The notes under the pieces: model-generated
Seen by the model: only the letters and a program-made list of their open reading frames with translations
Told to the model about the DNA's origin: nothing
Databases searched by the model: none
Source of the DNA: DATBIO01 sp036556965
Lineage (GTDB): Bacteria; Acidobacteriota; Vicinamibacteria; Fen-336
Direction: 5' to 3'
NCBI GenBank assembly: GCA_036556965.1
Contig: DATBIO010000092.1
Location: forward strand, 1-14,708
DNA: 14,708 nt
Part shown: one piece after another, positions 1 through 7,392 of the stretch
Numbering within the stretch: the stretch's first letter is position 1
Layout of the letters: each line of letters opens with the position of its first letter
Program-made: the position numbers and the translations under genes

Positions 1-926
1 TCGAGCTCATCCTCGAGGGCGAGACCACGAGGGTGGACAAGGCCATCATCGACGAGATCGGGGAGCCCCTCGTCCACCTGATCCGCAACAGCGTGGACCA
101 CGGCATCGAGGCGCCGGACGTCCGCGTGGCCAGCGGGAAGACGCGCACGGGCACGGTGCTGCTCTCCGCGGCCCAGGAGTCGGACCAGGTGGTGATCACC
201 ATCATGGACGACGGCGCCGGCATCGACGCCGACCGCGTCTACCGCAAGGCGGTGGAGCGCGGCATCCTCAAGGGCGACGAGTCGCTGAGCGAGCGGGAGG
301 CGGTGCAGCTCATCTTCGCCCAGGGCTTCTCCACCCGCGAGGCGGTCACCGACCTCTCGGGCCGCGGCGTGGGCCTGGACGTGGTGCTGAAGTCCATCGA
401 GCGCCTCAACGGCCTGATCGAGGTGGAGACGGTGCCCGGGGTGGGCACCAAGTTCATCATCCAGCTCCCGCTGACCCTGGCCATCATCTCCACCCTCCTC
501 CTGGAGGCCTCGGGGCGCACCTACGCCGTGCCCCTGGGGTCGGTGGTGGAGAGCATCAAGTTCGACCCCGCCGAGGCGCACCGCGTGGGCGGACAGGACA
601 CCCTGCGCGTGCGCGAGCGCCTGGTGCCCCTCCTCCGCCTCAGCGAGCACTTCGCCCTGCCCCCGGCGCCCGCCACCCCGCGGCAGTACGCGGTCATCCT
701 GGGGCGCGGCGAGCGCCGCCTGGGTCTGGTGGTGGACCGCCTGAAGGGCCAGCAGGAAGTGGTCATCAAGGCCCTCGATCCCGCGGCGGGCGCGTCCACC
801 ACGGTGGCAGGGGCCACCATCATGGGCGACGGGCGCGTGGTGCTCATCCTGGACGTGGCCGCGCTCTTCGAGAGCCGGCGCCATGCGCTGGGCCCGCGTG
901 CGGTCGGCGCCCTGCCCGGCGCCTGA
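1..926 (+). CDS. cheA: Chemotaxis histidine kinase CheA, C-terminal part (5' end outside window)
   Basis: This is the 3' end of the CheA autokinase, which phosphorylates its own P1 domain and passes the phosphate to response regulators. The frame is open from the first bases (first whole codon at 3), so the GTG at 33 is an internal valine codon and not a start. The ATP-binding P4 domain shows the N box HLIRNSVDHGIE (from base 75), the G1 box DDGAGID (from 207), the F-box-like GFST and the G2 box GRGVGLDV (from 360). From about base 474 a CheW-like P5 domain follows and runs to the stop, with no fused receiver domain. The P1, P2 and P3 regions with the phospho-accepting histidine are not visible. 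The stop is 3 bases from the cheW start, which suggests translational coupling. The family assignment is secure. Confidence 0.96.
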   Translation, partial: ELILEGETTRVDKAIIDEIGEPLVHLIRNSVDHGIEAPDVRVASGKTRTGTVLLSAAQESDQVVITIMDDGAGIDADRVYRKAVERGILKGDESLSEREAVQLIFAQGFSTREAVTDLSGRGVGLDVVLKSIERLNGLIEVETVPGVGTKFIIQLPLTLAIISTLLLEASGRTYAVPLGSVVESIKFDPAEAHRVGGQDTLRVRERLVPLLRLSEHFALPPAPATPRQYAVILGRGERRLGLVVDRLKGQQEVVIKALDPAAGASTTVAGATIMGDGRVVLILDVAALFESRRHALGPRAVGALPGA

Positions 927-929
927 GCC

Positions 930-1670
930 ATGGCCGACGGACGCAAGCGCGCGCGGGGGAGGGACAGGCCGGGGGCCGGCGGCTCCGACGACCCCAGGGT
1001 GTTCCCGCCCGACGCCCACGGCACGAGGGCGGACACCCCCATCTCCCTCCCCGCCTCCGGCCTGGCCGAGGACATCCTGGCCCTCGCCGACCAGGGGGGG
1101 CTGACGGCGCGCGGCGCCTCCGCCCGGGCGGAGCCCGCCTCGGCGGAGCCCGCGCCGGCCGCCGCCGCCGCCCTGGGGCACAACATCTCGTTCTTCGCTC
1201 CCGCGCGCGACGAGAAGCAGGCCGCGGAGGCCACCGAGCATCTCGCCACCTTCTTCCTGGCCGGCGAGGAGTACGGCGTGGACGTGCGCTCCGTACAGGA
1301 GATCATCCGCGTGGGGGAGGTCACCCAGGTTCCGCGCGCCCCCGTCTCCATCAAGGGCGTCATCAACCTGCGCGGCCGCATCATCCCGGTGGTGGACCTG
1401 CGCACCAAGCTGGGGCTGGGAGAGGTGGCTCCCTCGCGCCTGGCGCGGGTGGTCGTGGTGAAGCTGCGGGACCGGCTGATCGGGCTGCTGGTGGACGCCG
1501 CCTCCCAGGTGCTGAAGGTCCCCGTGAGCACGATCGAGGCGGCGCCGGAAGAGGTGGTGGAGATCGACGCCCAGACCATCCGCGGCGTGGCCAAGCTGGA
1601 GGACCGTCTGATCATCCTGCTCGACCTGGCCAAGGTGCTGGCCCAGGAGCTGCGGGAGGGTGGAGCGTGA
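930..1670 (+). CDS. cheW: CheW-like coupling protein with long disordered N-terminal extension
   Basis: The product (246 aa) is an adaptor that links chemoreceptors to CheA in the cytoplasmic array. The CheW domain covers about residues 103-242 and has the typical core NLRGRIIPVVDLR (146-158) and the final hydrophobic strand DRLIILLDLAKVL. Ordinary CheW proteins are about 150-170 aa. Here about 100 extra residues lie in front: a basic start (GRKRARGRDR), a short possible amphipathic helix (SGLAEDILALADQ, 43-55) and an Ala/Pro/Glu stretch at 61-82, probably disordered. The ATG lies 3 bases after the cheA stop with no clear Shine-Dalgarno sequence, so it is probably read by ribosomes finishing cheA. 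A later start would give a shorter protein, but no better-placed start with a ribosome binding site is obvious. Function is confident; the extension's role is unknown. Confidence 0.93.
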   Translation: MADGRKRARGRDRPGAGGSDDPRVFPPDAHGTRADTPISLPASGLAEDILALADQGGLTARGASARAEPASAEPAPAAAAALGHNISFFAPARDEKQAAEATEHLATFFLAGEEYGVDVRSVQEIIRVGEVTQVPRAPVSIKGVINLRGRIIPVVDLRTKLGLGEVAPSRLARVVVVKLRDRLIGLLVDAASQVLKVPVSTIEAAPEEVVEIDAQTIRGVAKLEDRLIILLDLAKVLAQELREGGA

Positions 1671-1678
1671 AGGAGGGG
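1671..1678 (+). promoter_or_regulatory. Ribosome binding site of the substrate-binding protein gene
   Basis: AGGAGGGG lies 5 bases before the ATG at 1684. It is a strong Shine-Dalgarno match, and it decides the start against an upstream in-frame GTG at 1660 inside the end of cheW. Confidence 0.75.
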
Positions 1679-1683
1679 CAGCG

Positions 1684-2595
1684 ATGAGTGGGAAGCCGGT
1701 ACGGGTGGCGGCGGCCTCGGTCGCCCTCGCGCTGGGCGGACAGGCGGCGGGCGCCGCCGAGGTCGCGCTGGTCAAGAGCGTGGAGACGGCGGCCTGGGCC
1801 CCGGCCATCGCGGCCCTCCGCCGGACGACCGCCGGCCACGCCGTGACCGAGTACGACCTGCGGAACGACCGCGCCCAGGGCGCGGCCGTGCTCGGCCCCC
1901 TCAAGGGCCGGCCGCTGGTGGTGGTGGCCATGGGCCCCGTGGCCGCCCAGGCGGCGCGTGAAGTGCTGCCGGATGCCCCCCTCGTCTTCTGCATGGTGCT
2001 CGACCCGCCGCGCGCGGGGCTGAGCATCGGGCCCGGCGTCACGGGGGTGTCCTTCCGCATCCCCGTCAAGAACCAGCTCGCCGCCTACCGCATGGTCTAC
2101 CCGCGGGGGACCCGCCTCGGCGTCCTCTACAACGAGGCCAACGTGAAGGCCCAGGTCGAGGAGGCGGAGAAGGCGGCGGGGCTGCTGCGTCTCATCGTCG
2201 TGTCGCGGGAGGTCTCCTCCGAGCGCGACGTGCCCGCCGCCCTGCGCGCCCTGCTCACCGGCGCCGACGCGGTGGACGCCCTCTGGCTTCCCGCCGACCC
2301 CATGCTCCTGGGCGACGCCACCCGCCGCTTCCTGCTGAGCGAGTCGCTGAAGGCGGGCAGGCCGGTGTTCAGCTTCTCCGCCGCCCTGGTGGCGGAGGGC
2401 GCCCTGGCCAGCAACGGGCCCGACTACTCCTCGATCGGGGAGCAGGCCGGCGAGCTGGTCAACCGCGTGGCCGCGGGCGAGAAGCGCATCGAGATGCTCG
2501 TCCCCCGCGCCGAGCTCGTCGTCAACACCAGGATCGCGGCCAAGCTCCGCATTGACATTCCGGCCGACGCCCTCCGCGCGGCGCGGAAATTCTGA
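1684..2595 (+). CDS. Periplasmic ABC-type substrate-binding protein (PF04392-like), no transporter partners nearby
   Basis: The product (303 aa) looks like the ABC_sub_bind family (PF04392; relatives bind small ligands such as amino acids). Residues 1-25 form a signal peptide: basic start, hydrophobic Val/Ala/Leu core and a likely cut after AAGAA. The mature part has the two-lobed pattern of this family: TGVSF, RLGVLYN at the start of the second lobe, DALWLPADP, then PVFSFSAALVAEGALAS and a C-terminal NTRIAAKLRIDIPADAL, similar to the usual end of these proteins. It lies between cheW and the chemoreceptor gene with 13 and 7 base gaps, and no permease or ATPase gene is present. This context suggests that it presents a ligand to the receptor's periplasmic domain instead of feeding a transporter; that is inference. 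The ligand cannot be read from the sequence. Confidence 0.82.
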   Translation: MSGKPVRVAAASVALALGGQAAGAAEVALVKSVETAAWAPAIAALRRTTAGHAVTEYDLRNDRAQGAAVLGPLKGRPLVVVAMGPVAAQAAREVLPDAPLVFCMVLDPPRAGLSIGPGVTGVSFRIPVKNQLAAYRMVYPRGTRLGVLYNEANVKAQVEEAEKAAGLLRLIVVSREVSSERDVPAALRALLTGADAVDALWLPADPMLLGDATRRFLLSESLKAGRPVFSFSAALVAEGALASNGPDYSSIGEQAGELVNRVAAGEKRIEMLVPRAELVVNTRIAAKLRIDIPADALRAARKF

Positions 2596-2602
2596 AGCAA
2601 GC

Positions 2603-4894
2603 ATGATCAAAACCGCCTCCATACGCACGAAGCTCCTGAGCCTGGTGGCCTTCGTGGCCCTCCTGGTGGGTGGAGCCTCCGCCCTCTACTCCTCCATCGC
2701 GGGCGGGCGGCTGCTCCGCGAGCAGGTCGAGCGCCGCGGCCACTACATCGCGGTCAACCTGGCCTACAACAGCAAGTACGGCGTGCTGACCGAGGACAAG
2801 ACCCTCCTCACCCAGCTGCTGGAGGGCGCGCTCTCCGCGGGCGCGGGGGAGGGGTCCGACGTGGTGGCCGCCTCCATCCGCGACACCCAGGGCGCCGTCC
2901 TGGCCCAGAAGGGCGCGCCCATCCGCAACGCGCCCCCCGTCAAGAGCGAGGGCACCCAGTTCGACGCCCTCACGGAGGGAGGGGAGCCGGTGCTGCTCTT
3001 CCGCGCGCCCATCACCACCACCGCGGCGGGGGGCGACCTCTCCGCGGAGCTGGGGCTGCCGGGCGCGCCCTCCGGCCGCGCCGCCGAGGAGCTCAAGGGC
3101 GTGGCGGAGGTGGCCATCAGCCGCCGCGTGATGGACGAGCGCCAGCGCGCGAACCTCCTGACCACCATGCTGGTGGCCCTGCTCCTCTTCACCGTGGGCT
3201 CCGCCGCCGGCTGGTTCGCGGTGGGACGCTGGTTCAACCCCGTGCAGCGCATGGTGAAGGTGGCGGGGGCGGTGGCCAAGGGCGACCTCACCGAGCGCAT
3301 GGCGGCCACGGAGTCCCTGGACGAGATGGGCGTCCTCGCCGGCAGCCTCGACGAGATGGTGGGCAACCTCAAGCGGATCGTGGACAACATCCAGGAGGCG
3401 TCGGTGCAGGTGGCTTCCAGCGCCGGCCAGATCTCCGCCAACGCCAAGCTCATCATCGGCGGGGCGCAGAGCCAGGCCCAGGCCGCGGAGGAGACCTCCA
3501 CCTCCATGGAGGAGATGGCCGCCTCCATCCAGACCGTGGCCGGCAACGCGCAGGGCCTGGCCACCTACGTGGACGAGACCTCCACCTCCATCACGGAGAT
3601 GGGGGCCTCCATCGAGCAGGTGGCGAAGTCCTCCGCCACCCTGGCCTCGGTGGTGGCGGACGCCGCCTCCACCATCGAGCAGGTCACCGTCTCCATCGAC
3701 CGCATGGCGCGCGACCTCGACTCGCTGGCGGGCACCGTGACCGACACCTCGGCCACCGTGGAGGAGATGACCACCTTCATCGCCTCCGTGGCCCGCAACG
3801 CGGACACCCTGAGCGCGGCCGCCCAGCGCACCTCCCTCACCGTGTCCGAGCTGGCGGCGGCGGTGACGGACGTGGCCAAGATCGCGGAGGAGGCGGACCG
3901 CATCAGCGGCAAGGCGTCCGAGGACGCGCGCACGGGGGACGAGGCGGTGGGCCGCACCATCGACGGCATGAAGCGCATCTCGGAGACCATGGAGAACACC
4001 GCGCGCGTGATCACCGGCCTCGGCCGCCGCAGCCTGGAGATCGGCAAGATCCTGGAGGTCATCGAGGAGATCGCCGACCAGACGAACCTGCTCGCCCTCA
4101 ACGCCGCCATCGAGGCGGCGCGCGCGGGAGAGGCCGGGCGCGGCTTCGCGGTGGTGGCGGACGAGGTCCGCAAGCTCGCCGAGCGCTCGGTGGGGGCCAC
4201 CAAGGAGATCGGCGACGTGATCCGCCAGGTCCAGCAGGAGACCACGGAGGCGGTGGACACGGCCAAGGCGGGGGCGGGGGAGGCCAAGGAGGGCATCGGC
4301 CTGGCCGACCAGGCGGGGCTGGCCCTGCGCCGCATCATGGAGTCCGTCACCCGCTCCAGCCAGCTCATGGGCCAGATCGCCTCCGCCACCGGGAAGCAGA
4401 GCAGGGCCAGCGCCGACGTGCTGCAGACGGTCTCCAACATGACGGTGGCCTCCAACCAGGTCACCACCGCCGTGCGCGAGCAGGCGGAGGGCAGCAAGCA
4501 GATCCGGCAGGCCATGGAGAACATCAACCGCGTGATGCTGCAGGCCGCGCAGAGCACCAAGGAGCAGGCGGCGGGGGGCAAGCAGGTGCGGCAGGCGGTG
4601 GAGAACATGAACCGCATCGCCAGCCAGGTGAACATCGCCACCAAGGAGCAGGCCGAGGGCAGCCGGCAGATCGTGGTCTCCGTCGAGAACATGAACCGCA
4701 TGACCCAGCAGGTCAGCTACGCCACCGCCGAGCAGAAGCGTGGAGGGGAGCTGGTGGTGAAGGCCATGGAGAACATCTCGGAGATCGCCCGCGACAACCT
4801 GGCCACGGTGGAGGAGATGTCGCGCGCGGCCGCGGGCCTCGCCCAGCAGGCGGAGAACCTGGCCAAGCTGGTGGCGGTCTTCCGCCTGCAGTAG
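2603..4894 (+). CDS. Transmembrane methyl-accepting chemotaxis protein with extra-long signalling hairpin
   Basis: This is a chemoreceptor of 763 aa. TM1 lies at about residues 11-32 and TM2 at about 185-207. Between them is a periplasmic domain of about 150 aa whose start (LAYNSKYGVLTEDKTLLTQL, then SIRDTQGAVLAQKG) resembles CHASE8-type sensors; that match is tentative. A HAMP domain follows (about 209-262, with DEMG). The cytoplasmic hairpin has the invariant tip from ADQTNLLALNAAIEAARAGE (491-510) to GRGFAVVADEVR. Both arms consist of repeated 28-residue units. A good candidate methylation pair is E303/E304 in STSMEEMAAS. There is no NWETF-type CheR/CheB tether at the C-terminus, which ends LAKLVAVFRLQ. 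I chose the ATG at 2603 because TM1 follows at once; the in-frame start at 2552 would lie inside the previous gene. The Shine-Dalgarno sequence is weak, so coupling to the upstream gene is likely. Confidence 0.96.
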   Translation: MIKTASIRTKLLSLVAFVALLVGGASALYSSIAGGRLLREQVERRGHYIAVNLAYNSKYGVLTEDKTLLTQLLEGALSAGAGEGSDVVAASIRDTQGAVLAQKGAPIRNAPPVKSEGTQFDALTEGGEPVLLFRAPITTTAAGGDLSAELGLPGAPSGRAAEELKGVAEVAISRRVMDERQRANLLTTMLVALLLFTVGSAAGWFAVGRWFNPVQRMVKVAGAVAKGDLTERMAATESLDEMGVLAGSLDEMVGNLKRIVDNIQEASVQVASSAGQISANAKLIIGGAQSQAQAAEETSTSMEEMAASIQTVAGNAQGLATYVDETSTSITEMGASIEQVAKSSATLASVVADAASTIEQVTVSIDRMARDLDSLAGTVTDTSATVEEMTTFIASVARNADTLSAAAQRTSLTVSELAAAVTDVAKIAEEADRISGKASEDARTGDEAVGRTIDGMKRISETMENTARVITGLGRRSLEIGKILEVIEEIADQTNLLALNAAIEAARAGEAGRGFAVVADEVRKLAERSVGATKEIGDVIRQVQQETTEAVDTAKAGAGEAKEGIGLADQAGLALRRIMESVTRSSQLMGQIASATGKQSRASADVLQTVSNMTVASNQVTTAVREQAEGSKQIRQAMENINRVMLQAAQSTKEQAAGGKQVRQAVENMNRIASQVNIATKEQAEGSRQIVVSVENMNRMTQQVSYATAEQKRGGELVVKAMENISEIARDNLATVEEMSRAAAGLAQQAENLAKLVAVFRLQ
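3473..3892 (+). repeat. Five 84-bp (28-aa) units in the N-terminal arm of the receptor
   Basis: Residues 291-430 divide into five units of exactly 28 residues (four heptads) without gaps. Each has an acidic/Gln or Thr/Ser-Glu pair at the same place (303/304, 331/332, 359/360, 387/388, 415/416) followed by an Ala/Ser-rich turn of helix. The repeat is clear at protein level but diverged at DNA level. Confidence 0.7.
4379..4798 (+). repeat. Five 84-bp (28-aa) units in the C-terminal arm of the receptor
   Basis: Residues 593-732 divide into five gap-free 28-residue units. The last four are the clearest, with the shared pattern (K/R)EQAxGxxQ(I/V) then (M/V)EN(M/I)NR. The block has the same length as the N-terminal one, and both lie at equal distance from the hairpin tip (centre at residues 511-512). 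Confidence 0.8.
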
Positions 4895-5018
4895 CGCCGC
4901 GCGCCAGGGCCGCAGGAGACACGGGGACGAGGGAGATGACGGGAGGGGGGAGAGGGGCGCGCCGGCCCCCGGATCCGCGCGCGCCCCGGGGCGCCCGCGC
5001 CGGCTCCCCGGACCGGCC
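4895..5018 (+). other. 124-bp gap between receptor and HEAT genes with GC-rich inverted repeats
   Basis: This is the longest non-coding stretch of the window. It holds a perfect 14-bp palindrome (4981-4994, gcgccccggggcgc) and a weaker stem ggggc/gcccc just upstream. There is no T tract, so a classical intrinsic terminator is not supported. A 28-codon open frame (4936-5022) overlaps the next start by ATGA. The HEAT gene's own ATG lacks a Shine-Dalgarno sequence. The RNA is likely structured and may set the expression of the downstream genes; with this base composition, chance hairpins are common. Confidence 0.4.
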
Positions 5019-7388
5019 ATGACCCTCGACGTCCAGGCCGCGCTGGAAGCCCTGCGCCGCGGGGACGAGCCCGTGCGGCGGCGGGCCGTGGAAGACCTGG
5101 GGCGCGCGCGCGCGGCGGAGGCCGTCCCCGCCCTCCTCCTGGCCGTGGCCGACGAGAGCTGGCCCGTGCGGCAGGCGGCGGTGGACGTCCTCGGCGGCTT
5201 CGACGACGCCGTGCTCCTGCCCGCCCTCGAGACCGCCCTCCGCGACGACGAGAACGCGGGCATGCGCAACGCGGCCATGGAGATCTACGTGGCCATGGGC
5301 CCCAGCGCGGGGGCCGCCCTCCTGAGGCTCCTGGGCGACGCCGACGAGGAAGTGCGCAACTTCGCCTCGGTGATGCTGGGCGCGCGGCGCGATCCCCTGG
5401 CCGTGGAGCCGCTCATCGCCACCCTGCGCGCCGACCCCGACGTCAACGTGCGCCACGCCGCCGCCAGCAGCCTGGGCCAGATCGGCGACCCGCGCGCGGT
5501 GGGCCCGCTGGTGGATGCGCTGCGTGGTGAGATCTGGCTGCAGTACCCGGCCATCGGCGCCCTCGCCGAGATCGGCGACCCCCGCGCCTCCGGGGCCCTG
5601 CTGGAGCTGATGGACGACGAGATGCTCCGGGGGCCGGCCATGGAGGCGCTGGGCCGGCTGGCCGGCCGCGAGGCCCTCCCCGCCCTGCTGCCCCGCCTCT
5701 TCGACGCCGACCCCTCGGTGCGCGCCGTGGCCATACAGGCGGTGGTGGCCATCGAGCAACGCGCCACCTCGCTGGGCGAGAGCCTCGACCCGCAGGTGCA
5801 GGCGGCGCTGCGCCGCGACGACCTCGTGGACCACCTCCTGGCCAGCCTGCGGGGAGACGAGCTGGCGAACCGGCGCACCGCCGCCATCACCCTGGGCTGG
5901 CTCAAGGAGCCGCGCGCGGTGGGCGCGCTCGTGGAGAGCCTGGGCGAGCCTGCCCTCGTGGAGTACGCGACCCACGCCCTCGTCTCCATCGGCTTCCAGG
6001 ACGAGGCGGCCTTCGCCTCGGGCCTCGCCCACCCCGAGGACGCCGTGCGCCAGGGCACCGTGCGCTGCCTGGCCTGGATCGCGCCCCCGCAGGCGGTGGC
6101 CCTGGTGGCCCCCCTCCTCCACGACCCTTCCGAGGAGGTGCGCGCGGAGGCAGCGGCCGCGGTGGGGCGCCTGGGGGACGAGGACGCCGCCTGGCTCCTC
6201 ATCGAGCTCCTGGCCGACGAGAGCGACCTCATCCAGGAGACGGCGGCGGACGCCCTCCTGCGCATGGAGCGTGAGCGCGTGGTGCCCCTGCTCCTGCAGG
6301 CGGCCCGCCGCGCGGAGGCCCACGTGCGCATCCGCGCCGCGCAGACGCTGGGCCTCCTGCGGGAGCCGGGCGCCCTGCCCGCCCTGCGCGCCCTGGCCGC
6401 GGACGGCCGCGAGGACGTGCGCCGCGCCGCGGTGCGCGCGCTGGGCGAGATCGACGCCGCGGAGGCGTCGGAGGTCGCGCGCGCCGCCCTGGGCGACCAG
6501 AGCGGCGTCGTGCGCCAGGAGGCGGCCCTGGCCCTGGGCCGGCTGCAGGACGCGGAGGCCCTGCCCTCGCTCCTGCCCCTCCTGGGGGACGACGACCCCG
6601 CCATGCGCTGGGTGGGCCTGCGCGCGCTCGGCTACCTGCGACGGCCGGAGGTGGTGCCGCACCTCGTGCCTTTCCTCTCCGACCCCCGGCAGGAGCTGCG
6701 CTTCGCCGCGGTGGAGGCGCTCGGCTCCCTGCGCGCGGCCAGCGCCGTGCGGCCCCTCACGGAGACGCTGCTCGACCCCGACCGGGGGCTGCGCCGGGCG
6801 GCGGCTTCGGCGCTGGGGGAGATCCGCGACCGCCAGGCCCTGCCCGCCCTCCTCCTCGCCCTCGAGGACGAGCACTGGAGCGTGCGCTGCGCGGCCGCCG
6901 CCGCCCTGGGCGCGCTCGGAAGCGCCAAGGCCACGCCGGCCCTGGTGGCGCGCCTGCGGGACGACGACGCCACCGTGCGCCGGGCCGCCGCCGCCGCCCT
7001 GGGGGAGGTCGGCGACGCCCAGTCCGCGGGCGCCCTCACGGAGGCCCTGCGGGACCCGGGCCTGCACGGGCCGGCCCTGGAGGCGCTGCGCCGGCTGGGC
7101 TCGGCCGCCCTCCCCGAGATCGAGCGGGCCTTCGCGGCGGCGGGGGTGGAGGCGCGCCGGCTGCTGGTGGACCTGGCCGGTCGCTTCGAGGACAGGCGCG
7201 CCCGCCGCCTCCTGCTCTCCGCCCTCGCCGACGACAGCGCGCCCGTGCGCGTGGAGGCGGCCCTCGCCCTCGGCGACGCCGGCATCCTGGACGCCGTGCG
7301 CCCGCTGATGGACGTGAAGGCCCACGACCCCTCGCCGGACGTGCGCCACGCCGCGGCGCAGGCCCTGCGCAAGCTGGCCCCGCGCTGA
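5019..7388 (+). CDS. HEAT / PBS-lyase-like repeat scaffold protein inside the che operon
   Basis: The product (789 aa) consists almost entirely of HEAT-type helical repeats, about 25 by eye. The unit is (D/E)VRxxAAxALGxLxDxxAxPxLxxLLxD. Repeats at residues 342-682 keep an exact 31-residue period over eleven units; around residues 225-290 the pattern is looser, with an inserted stretch. There is no signal peptide, membrane segment or catalytic domain, so it is probably a cytoplasmic solenoid for protein-protein binding. PBS-lyase HEAT proteins can also be chromophore lyases, but no phycobiliprotein gene is nearby. Its place between the receptor and cheR (4 bases before cheR) suggests a part in the chemosensory complex. 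Myxococcus xanthus has a HEAT-like protein (Cpc7) in its Che7 cluster, a possible parallel. The ATG at 5019 starts just before the first helix and lacks a clear ribosome binding site. Confidence 0.92.
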   Translation: MTLDVQAALEALRRGDEPVRRRAVEDLGRARAAEAVPALLLAVADESWPVRQAAVDVLGGFDDAVLLPALETALRDDENAGMRNAAMEIYVAMGPSAGAALLRLLGDADEEVRNFASVMLGARRDPLAVEPLIATLRADPDVNVRHAAASSLGQIGDPRAVGPLVDALRGEIWLQYPAIGALAEIGDPRASGALLELMDDEMLRGPAMEALGRLAGREALPALLPRLFDADPSVRAVAIQAVVAIEQRATSLGESLDPQVQAALRRDDLVDHLLASLRGDELANRRTAAITLGWLKEPRAVGALVESLGEPALVEYATHALVSIGFQDEAAFASGLAHPEDAVRQGTVRCLAWIAPPQAVALVAPLLHDPSEEVRAEAAAAVGRLGDEDAAWLLIELLADESDLIQETAADALLRMERERVVPLLLQAARRAEAHVRIRAAQTLGLLREPGALPALRALAADGREDVRRAAVRALGEIDAAEASEVARAALGDQSGVVRQEAALALGRLQDAEALPSLLPLLGDDDPAMRWVGLRALGYLRRPEVVPHLVPFLSDPRQELRFAAVEALGSLRAASAVRPLTETLLDPDRGLRRAAASALGEIRDRQALPALLLALEDEHWSVRCAAAAALGALGSAKATPALVARLRDDDATVRRAAAAALGEVGDAQSAGALTEALRDPGLHGPALEALRRLGSAALPEIERAFAAAGVEARRLLVDLAGRFEDRRARRLLLSALADDSAPVRVEAALALGDAGILDAVRPLMDVKAHDPSPDVRHAAAQALRKLAPR
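6042..7064 (+). repeat. Eleven 93-bp (31-aa) HEAT units in perfect register
   Basis: Within the HEAT protein, residues 342-682 can be cut into eleven units of exactly 31 residues with no insertions. Each starts near a (V/L)R or (V/I)Q position and ends in a D/E-rich loop. The even length suggests growth by internal duplication, though the units have since diverged. Confidence 0.75.
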
Positions 7389-7392
7389 GGCG

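Noticed and set aside
33..35. GTG as the start of the first gene
   Set aside because: The frame is open upstream to the window edge and the bases before it encode CheA-like sequence (ELILEGETTR); CheA needs P1-P3 before this point.
4981..4994. 14-bp palindrome as an intrinsic terminator
   Set aside because: It has no loop and no T tract, and lies inside a gap between genes of the same direction; kept only as possible RNA structure.
2522..5278. 918-codon open frame on the - strand
   Set aside because: It lies antisense to the receptor gene. The product is a low-complexity His/Gly/Leu/Arg-rich sequence with no domain, as expected opposite GC-rich codons.
6271..7308. Overlapping + strand frame inside the HEAT gene, rich in Arg, Pro, Cys and Trp
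   Set aside because: This is an out-of-frame reading of the repeats. The composition is typical of shifted GC-rich frames.
4713..7349. 878-codon open frame on the - strand
   Set aside because: It is the mirror of the HEAT repeats; its apparent repeats follow the 93-bp period of the sense gene and it has no credible domain.
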